Shown here: positions 58,901 through 64,000 of the stretch, one piece after another | Numbering within the stretch: position 1 is the first letter of the stretch | Layout: the number at the start of each line of letters is the position of its first letter | The notes under the pieces: model-generated | What the model saw: the letters and a program-made list of their open reading frames with translations, nothing else | Databases searched by the model: none | What the model was told of the DNA's origin: nothing | DNA from: Streblospio benedicti | Lineage: Eukaryota; Annelida; Polychaeta; Spionida; Spionidae | Reading direction: 5' to 3' | NCBI GenBank assembly: GCA_019095985.1 | Contig: CM032666.1 | Location: forward strand, 56,210,735-56,274,734 | Length of the DNA: 64,000 nucleotides | Made by a program: the position numbers and the translations under genes

Positions 58901-61519
58901 CCACACTTGGGTATCTGTCAACAACTAATACTATAATTTCATATTTTGTATAATAAATCATGATATGTTCTGGGTGGTAACATATTCTTATGATGTTTTT
59001 CCTCTATTAATTATTGGTTGAGTTGATCTGAGTGCACCCTGTGGGAGTTACATTCGGTTACTCCCAACATGTCTCGTTACCACCACAATTTACACAAACA
59101 TAAATTAAGCTTATGTGTGGGCGGGTTTGAGGTATAAGTTGTAATCAGTGCCACTGCGAAGAATACTTCTAAATCAATTCTCCTTTATAATTCATGGATA
59201 TCATATGACCAATCAAACAAAAGTAAACTGTCCAGTTACCCCCACCATCTGGTGGACATGTGTTACTCCCACCCACTGGACGTTTGGTTACTCCCACTTC
59301 TACAAATTCTGAAATATTAATTTTTTTGACACTTACATTTTTTGAAAAGTGTTGAAACTGGAATAAGAAATTTAATCCTTTTTAAAGTTTAATTTAAAAA
59401 CCTGACATTTGGAAGAGCAGAATTATCTTAAATATCCTGTTACCCCCAAACCATGTCCCGTTACCACCACAATTGACAAAACAGAAATCAAGCTTTTGAG
59501 GGCAGGTGTGAGGTGTTTGAAGTTGTATAGCAGTTGTCTAGTCCCCGCTAGAAAATTATGAAGATACAAACTAAGCGTTAAAAAATTGGACATTTTGCAG
59601 AAAAGAGGGAGCAATACCGTGACCACTCTCATATTATATTTTTGTGCTATGTAAAGACAAAAATTGTATGCATGTGTAAGGTTTATTGGGTGAATTTAAA
59701 AAAAAATAATATAAGCAGTTTTCGACTTTCTTATTAATTTATGCTTGTTTTATTTGTTATTACATACGATGTAACTTAAAAACATAACATATATTTTAGC
59801 CATTTAATCTATCAGCTTCAACTAAGTATTAGACATAATTGTGAACTCATTATTACTTCACAACTATAGTCATAAAAGTGTAGCTAATATAATTTTAGTT
59901 ATTTTATGTTTTAATGCTTTCAGTCAAATGAATACCTGGTGTAGAAAGACGCATGGTTATATATATTCGTTTTATAGGTTTTGGGGATGACATTTTAGTT
60001 GTGTTGTCGCATCTCCGGCTATACTTGACCATGTATTCCCTGGAGATAAATGTTTTTTCTTTTAGTTTTTGAAGTTACTTTATTAGTATAGGTAATCAGG
60101 ACATATGGCATTATTTCTTTCTGATTGTATTTTTAAATTTCAATAAATTTCAAATGATTTTAAAAGCTTTGATAATATTTCTTTCCTGCTATCTGCATTT
60201 GAAAGATTTCTAAGTTGAACTTGTGTACAGTTCATGACACGTTAAACGACAAACTAGGTCCTTGTGTAAAAATTGGCCTCCAAGACTTATTATCTGCTAT
60301 GGCAGTAAATTCTACCCATAAGTCTCAATTACTAAATAAGTGCATGTAAAAATTTACTATTGTTGGTAATTTTGATAGATTAATCCTAAAAATTTTACAC
60401 ATTTGATTTTTTGAACCCACTGTTTCCTTGACTTTTTCACGTATTATTTTTTACACCTATGATTGATGACCCAAGTTCTTCAGAAGGCAGAGTTGTAGCT
60501 TAGTGTGTCAAAAACAGTTCAGTCATGTTAACATTAAGACAAACATTTATCTTTATTTTGGAACCTGTACAATTTTTTTATATCATGACTGATTATGGTT
60601 ATTGTTTTATACCAATAATAATCTAACAAGTTTATTATTTATGTTTAAGTCAGTTGAAATGAAATAGAAGCGATGCAAGACCTAATGGGGCTCTAAGTAT
60701 ATGTATACAATGTATATTTATTATTCTGTTGTGTTTGGATTTGGTAATGTATATATAAAGATATAAATGTAATATTTTCATCACATGCATGATGTCTAAA
60801 TGTATGGTTTGAGTGTGAGTGTATATGTATATTCTTGTGAATTACGATTGCTACAATTATAAATCCTTTTAATTTGCATGTAGATGTTTTGTATTGTTTA
60901 ACAATAACATGGAATATTGCTTTTCATGTATTATAAATATTAAAGGTAATTGTAACTTGGTTTGAAATCATTATAAGCACAAAACAAATCAGCATCTTTG
61001 TAGTTCCCTAACATTTTAATATATTTTCAATGCTTAAAGTAGGAACATATGCTAGCATCACACTTAATTGTAAAGGGTATTTTATGAACAAAAGTAATTA
61101 AGGTGATACAGCTTTATTCAAATAATCATTTCTTGATTTGCTTTGAAATATTCATTTAGGATGTTCTCAAAGCAGCAAAATCAAAGGACACAAACGTTGG
61201 TGGTGGACATGACTCTGGTTCTGACGACGACGGTGCGTCTGAGACCAGCGATGGTGGCGACTCTGACCGTGAGGATGCCGCGGTGGCGGTGGCGTCAGCG
61301 CGCGCCCCCAGCGCTCCACGCAAAGTCACCATCAGACGCACGGCCAGTCTGAAGGAGGAGTGCTTGGCCTCCGCACAGCGCAGAGTGGACGCCACTCACA
61401 GGCCCGTCGTGGACGCCAACGCCAACGATGAAAACACTTTTACGAGAGTTAAATTGGGCTCAAAAGCAGCAGATCTGTTTGCAAAGTTACAACTACGTTT
61501 ATCTAGTGGCAAGTCATAA
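35348..61519 (+). CDS. CEP97: CEP97-like centriolar protein with added fibronectin type III domain and long basic tail
   Basis: 24 coding exons: 35348-35363, 36883-37028, 37216-37318, 37618-37673, 38110-38211, 38749-38862, 39432-39517, 40294-40377, 42807-42924, 43354-43510, 46362-46472, 48321-48422, 49526-50327, 51074-51203, 51333-51514, 51782-51948, 52728-52946, 53138-53395, 53773-53869, 54115-54266, 54353-54534, 54929-56893, 57766-57813, 61160-61519. Sum 5757 nt, about 1918 residues; human CEP97 is 865. Order: LRRs (about 10-190), including [37 protein letters not shown], then [17 protein letters not shown] and [15 protein letters not shown] motif [14 protein letters not shown] (about 620-640); coiled segment [10 protein letters not shown]; 15-Gln tract; FN3 (about 945-1040); Ser/Lys/Arg-rich tail. 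Known: CEP97 binds CP110, caps centrioles and restrains ciliogenesis. LRR, IQ and following helix match human; later parts do not. The 16-nt first exon (MATSG) is inferred from phase and position. AATAAA at 62010. Confidence 0.88.
35690..36417 (+). mobile_element. LINE 3' remnant interrupted by a small TIR element
   Basis: Sits in CEP97 intron 1. Reading-frame pieces [26 protein letters not shown] and [15 protein letters not shown] are the hallmark C-terminus of CR1/Jockey-type LINE ORF2. The 3' tail ends in tgtaatctgtaatc. A 224-bp element at 36051-36274 (gtcaggattag at left, ctaatcctgac at right) is inserted in the LINE 3' UTR. It is a decayed 5'-truncated copy. Confidence 0.75.
36051..36274. 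mobile_element. Small TIR element with cgagt/actcg motifs
   Basis: Terminal inverted repeats gtcaggattag / ctaatcctgac. The interior is dense in ggacgagta-type words. A related, more diverged sequence lies at about 44060-44345. Non-coding, inserted into the LINE remnant, so younger than it. Confidence 0.6.
39034..39170. mobile_element. GC-rich foldback sequence in CEP97 intron 6
   Basis: Arms of about 40 bp (gcgcgcggagaccactacta, then cggcgctagtctaaact, paired with their complement at 39126-39168) surround a loop with gccgctgacgtcgc. Flanking words tcagcgtgctcaattttg and gtcagcatgctcaattttgc on either side (about 39003 and 39275) suggest a larger, older element. Non-coding. Confidence 0.65.
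40378..42806 (+). other. CEP97 intron 8, no gene seen
   Basis: 2.4 kb of AT-rich sequence with microsatellite-like tacatgtacatgta words. No ORF, RNA gene or clear mobile element. The phrase cagattcatgtaaaa near 41051 recurs near 45063, hinting at an unclassified repeat. Confidence 0.5.
43578..43849. mobile_element. hAT-like MITE in CEP97 intron 10
   Basis: CAGTGTTTGAAA at the left and its exact reverse complement at the right are hAT-style ends. Flanks agtctgt and agtttgt (6 of 7 match) fit a target duplication. The interior repeats cagcagggcccttaa. 272 bp, non-coding. The 139-residue minus-strand ORF that covers it is not a gene. Confidence 0.7.
43925..44389. mobile_element. Pogo/Tigger-like relic with a nested second element
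   Basis: The left end cagtggaacctctcaatta matches the right end read in reverse (cagtagaacatctaataa). The interior has ctgactggcctcaaatg. Sequence from about 44060 to 44345 belongs to the cgagt/actagt-rich family seen at 36051-36274 and appears inserted into the relic. Non-coding. Confidence 0.6.
44770..45060 (+). mobile_element. LINE/RTE-like C-terminal remnant in CEP97 intron 10
   Basis: A plus-strand reading gives [12 protein letters not shown], then [19 protein letters not shown] and DRNDQKA, the usual C-terminal phrases of a non-LTR reverse transcriptase ORF. Ends near attgattgtttta. Short and broken. Confidence 0.6.
46473..49525 (+). other. CEP97 introns 11 and 12 around a small exon
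   Basis: Apart from the exon 48321-48422 these 3 kb hold only AT-rich sequence. The overlapping plus-strand ORFs at 48258-48666 are frame shadows and read-through of that exon; none is an independent gene. Confidence 0.55.
52375..52661. mobile_element. MITE just upstream of CEP97 exon 17
   Basis: Left end gatatcacactctgagtatc and right end reverse-complemented gatatcccactctgagtatc pair over about 28 bp, extending with gaps to cctctga. The element's right end is 66 bp from the acceptor of the exon starting at 52728. Internal CCAAT-like attggt words occur several times. Non-coding. Confidence 0.75.
52862..52906 (+). repeat. (CAG)15 coding trinucleotide repeat in CEP97
   Basis: Fifteen uninterrupted CAG codons encode a polyglutamine run directly after AWQ..-type sequence in exon 52728-52946. 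The antisense and shifted frames give the poly-Leu, poly-Ala and poly-Ser reading frames, which are artefacts. Uninterrupted CAG suggests length polymorphism. Confidence 0.95.
56921..57623. mobile_element. TA-flanked TIR DNA transposon (MITE), copy 2, in CEP97 intron 22
   Basis: Same family as 2734-3503. Left end ccgtattcgttcttataaga and right end ttagaacaaatacag, bordered by TA at 56919-56920 and 57624-57625. Shared interior words include gtttacacggattaaat, aaatcttgctctc and cacttacctggcgccatttt. It begins only 27 bp after the splice donor of the largest CEP97 exon. Confidence 0.75.
58705..59635. mobile_element. TIR element rich in GTTACTCCCA motifs, copy 2, in CEP97 intron 23
   Basis: Ends gagaatcgtcactgtgtt and, reversed, gagagtggtcacggtatt. 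It shares gtccttaaaagtggttactc, gcgttacgttgctcccac, ccaacatgtctcgttacc and ggcgggtttgaggt with copy 1 at 9302-9777. It is twice as long because an internal stretch is repeated (about 59040-59130 and 59437-59520). Non-coding. Confidence 0.7.
59636..61159 (+). other. End of CEP97 intron 23, no gene seen
   Basis: 1.5 kb of AT-rich sequence. No ORF, inverted repeat or RNA gene recognised. Confidence 0.5.
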
Positions 61520-62266
61520 CAGTGTCTTAAATACCAGTATTTTTGTCTGCATTTAATTTACATTTGTTCATTGTATACGGTATCATTTTGGACTATTTTT
61601 GGATGGTTGCCATTCTAAATCTAGGAATATTTTTGCTCATCGCTATTTTTTTAATTTAATTTGCATAATATTGTATGCTCTGTCTGATCGTATTTGTAGT
61701 ATATATTAATGAGCTCAATTGAATAATACTAATACTTTGGATTCTATGTTTATCATTTATTCAAAAGAAGTAATTTTACTAATAAGACATGAGGAATCAG
61801 TGAATAAGTGAACGGAAATCAAGGACGCCTAACAAGGTTCACAATAACCTTTTACACAATGCACGTTATTGCACTTTGAAATTTGAAAAAAACATTATAA
61901 CACATATTCAAATGTTAAACCAGAATTATATTTAAATAATTATGAATGAGTATGATAATGGATGTACAAATTGTATATGTAATAGTATATGGTTTTATGA
62001 ATTTTTGTTAATAAAGGTTGTAGCATCTTCAGGTAGATGCGCAAACTGAATCTTGGTAATGTTTTGATGAGATACTATTTTTCCTATTTTTTTTGACTAA
62101 ATTTACTAATGGTGTCAAGTAACTAGAACGGTACTCATTGAGCACAAATAGTCTCATCACCTTTGAGCATCTATCAGCGGATTAAACTGCTTTTTTGTGA
62201 TTTTTCATTGAATTTCTGGCAATTATGGCTATTAAAGGCATGCCTACCCTATCATGTAGTTCACAA
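61520..62266. other. CEP97 3' UTR and flank
   Basis: A canonical AATAAA at 62010-62015 is about 490 nt past the CEP97 stop and probably ends the transcript. No other feature. Confidence 0.55.
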
Positions 62267-62447
62267 ATATATACCATAAATGACCATCCAAGCGCCCAGG
62301 GCTGTTAAATGGAAATTTTCACAAAATGGGGGGTGGGCTGTTACACAAGAGTGCTGTTACTACGTAATTCGAATGGACATTTAGGAAAAAAAGGGGGAGG
62401 GCTGTTACATGGGGGTGGGCACTTGGATGGTCGTTGTGGTATATATT
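62267..62447. mobile_element. Small MITE with 31-bp terminal inverted repeats
   Basis: Left end atatataccataaatgacc, then atccaagcgccca, pairs with the right end (reverse-complemented atatataccacaacgacca, then tccaagtgccca). The interior repeats gggctgttac. 181 bp, non-coding. Confidence 0.75.
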
Positions 62448-62767
62448 TTTTGTTTGATCATTATTATGGATGAATGTTGACACTGACTTTAATCCTGAGC
62501 AGACGTTTTCACGTTTTACGTTATCTTAGATGTATTTACCCTCCACACCAAGATGTACATGCCAGCGTTAAAAATATAATCAGTTAAAAGAATTGTATAT
62601 ATTTAGATATATGACCAGAGGTTGTATAATCACCATAAATATCCAGTCTCGTCAAAGGCTCATTCTTGGTGGGATCAGAAAGTTTGGGGTCTGAACAGTA
62701 GCCCTGTACCAGCTTAAAGCTGGTGCTGGGATTATAAAACAAAATATATATATAATTATGATTTGAT

Positions 62768-63932
62768 ATATGAATTAATTTCCTTTCACAGAACCATGTT
62801 TTTTTACTTTGCAAACATTTTGTTGTCTCAATAGCGTCAACAGTGCTACTGGTAGGTCACGTGATGCAAGTGGGAGAAGGTTCGCCAAGATCTCCCTGCC
62901 TGCGTCTTGATTGAGGTCTGACCTTTCCCGGTGGATGTGTATTGTGTAGGGCCTCTCTGACTTTCCTCCTCATGTCCTTTGGTTCTTTGTCCCGAATTTT
63001 CACTTCATACATAGTAATAATGTGACTAGTCTCTGATATGTGTTGCCAAATCTCCGAATTGGGATGTTTGCTGTCTGTGCATTCTCAAAACCTGGTGTTT
63101 AGTCCTCGTGCTGTCTCACTGACAACTGGAGCTACAGTCATTGCAATCAAGTTGGTAGATCACACCACACATCTTCTCTTTCTTGGGCTGACCTATTGGC
63201 TTTACCAACACCTTGAAAGTATTAAACTGTTTCACATAACTGTTCACCTCTTGCCAAAGATCCTCTGAACTTTTTCCGTCAGTCCACTGATATCATTTAT
63301 GGACGACACAGGGTATTTCACTGCCTTCTGGTCTGGGTTTCTCTGTATTGGTAGGCATGCGGAAGGCCCATCGTCTGTAACCATTCACAGACAACACTCT
63401 TTTTACCCTTCGCTTTCTCTTCAGGGATACTCACTAAGGTTTTAAGCTCTGTTCAACAGTGTACAGACCACTGATCTCTTATGCTCAAATGGTGATTGGT
63501 TCAGGTATTGATCGATTTGTGTTAGTTTCCTATATACCTTTGTACTTCAAGAACCATGATTGTTCTTCATGATGCAGACGTCCAAAAAGGTAGTTTGTGG
63601 TCTACTAAGAATGTTTAATTGGATGCTATTGTCAATCGAAATACTGCCTATGAAACTGTTTGTGGTCTATGGTTAATTGGATGCTATTGTCAATCGAAAT
63701 ACTGCCTATGTTTGAAACTGTTTGTGGTCTATGGTTAATTGGATGCTATTGTCAATCGAAATACTGCCTATGTTTGAAACTAACTAACTCCAACTTGCAT
63801 CACGTGACCTACATGGTCGCTCGAACGGAGACCTAAACTCCAGTAACACTGTTTACGTTGTTGAGACAACAATGAAACGTCTGCAAGGTAAACAAAATAT
63901 GATTCTGTGAAAAAAAATTAATTGATATGTCA
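62768..63932 (-). mobile_element. Decayed Penelope-like retroelement between inverted terminal repeats
   Basis: Left arm (62768-62876) and right arm (63790-63932) are inverted copies sharing attaattt, cacagaa, gttgtctcaa and ggtcacgtgatgcaagt. Between them the minus strand carries fragments reminiscent of the C-terminal reverse-transcriptase and GIY-YIG region of Penelope-like elements: a VYRKLTQIDQYLN phrase near 63510, an EDVWCDLPT phrase near 63160, and RSDLNQDAGREI near 62910. Penelope-like elements are known to have terminal repeats that can be inverted. The copy is old and clearly broken many times. It contains a 62-65 bp tandem triplet. Confidence 0.6.
63593..63781. repeat. Three tandem copies of a 62-65 bp unit
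   Basis: Unit gtttgtggtctatggttaat followed by tggatgctattgtcaatcga and aatactgcctatgtttgaaact occurs three times in a row; the first copy has a few extra bases and lacks a short gttt. The last two are essentially identical, so the amplification is recent. Lies within the Penelope-like relic. Confidence 0.9.
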
Positions 63933-64000
63933 ATACCACAACCCACCAGTAGCCTCCATTCAAGGATAATGATTTGATAGTTCGATGAATTGGTCATATA

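Noticed and set aside
1-64000. CRISPR array, operon or bacterial features
   Set aside because: Spliced animal genes throughout; the only tandem array of short units is the three-copy repeat at 63593.

Overview
This is a 64 kb piece of an AT-rich animal genome. It has phase-consistent GT-AG introns, five orthologues of animal genes, and many small DNA-transposon relics plus LINE, SINE and Penelope-like debris. Gene content and repeat style suggest a marine invertebrate. A deuterostome such as a hemichordate or lancelet is my guess, with low confidence.

Layout. (1) 172-19151, plus strand: an NT5DC1-like HAD phosphatase, with its 5' end outside the window. A BED zinc-finger single-exon gene (895-1461) sits in its first visible intron inside a TIR element. 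A complete antisense PARP6/PARP8-like gene (5793-8669) sits in its very long intron, 5467-18613. The same intron holds a degenerate repeat array, a second broken copy of the PARP 3' end (12167-13046), a 100-N gap, and a repeated flank. Two additional NT5DC1-like exons lie near its end. (2) 20688-24739, minus strand: two uninterrupted ORFs, an extended SDR (dihydroflavonol-4-reductase-like) and the checkpoint clamp loader RAD17. (3) 25586-28119, plus: CRYL1 (lambda-crystallin/L-gulonate 3-dehydrogenase) in 7 exons, head-to-head with RAD17. (4) 28889-32122, minus: RPL24 in 5 exons with a 5'-TOP-like start. (5) 32.4-36.4 kb: dead LINE copies. (6) 35348-61519, plus: a 24-exon CEP97 gene predicting about 1918 residues. 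It has the usual LRR and IQ parts followed by a fibronectin type III domain and a very long Ser/Lys/Arg-rich tail. (7) 61.5-64 kb: a small TIR element and a decayed Penelope-like element between inverted terminal repeats.

The genes do not form one pathway. They are housekeeping and cell-biology genes: nucleotidase, ADP-ribosyltransferase, DNA-damage checkpoint, carbohydrate metabolism, ribosome and centriole. The most unusual points are the enlarged CEP97, the promoter-bearing BED zinc-finger gene in a transposon-like shell, the duplicated NT5DC1 exons, and several paired inverted-repeat elements inside introns. Gene models were assembled by eye from ORFs, splice sites and remembered human homologues; no alignment program was run.
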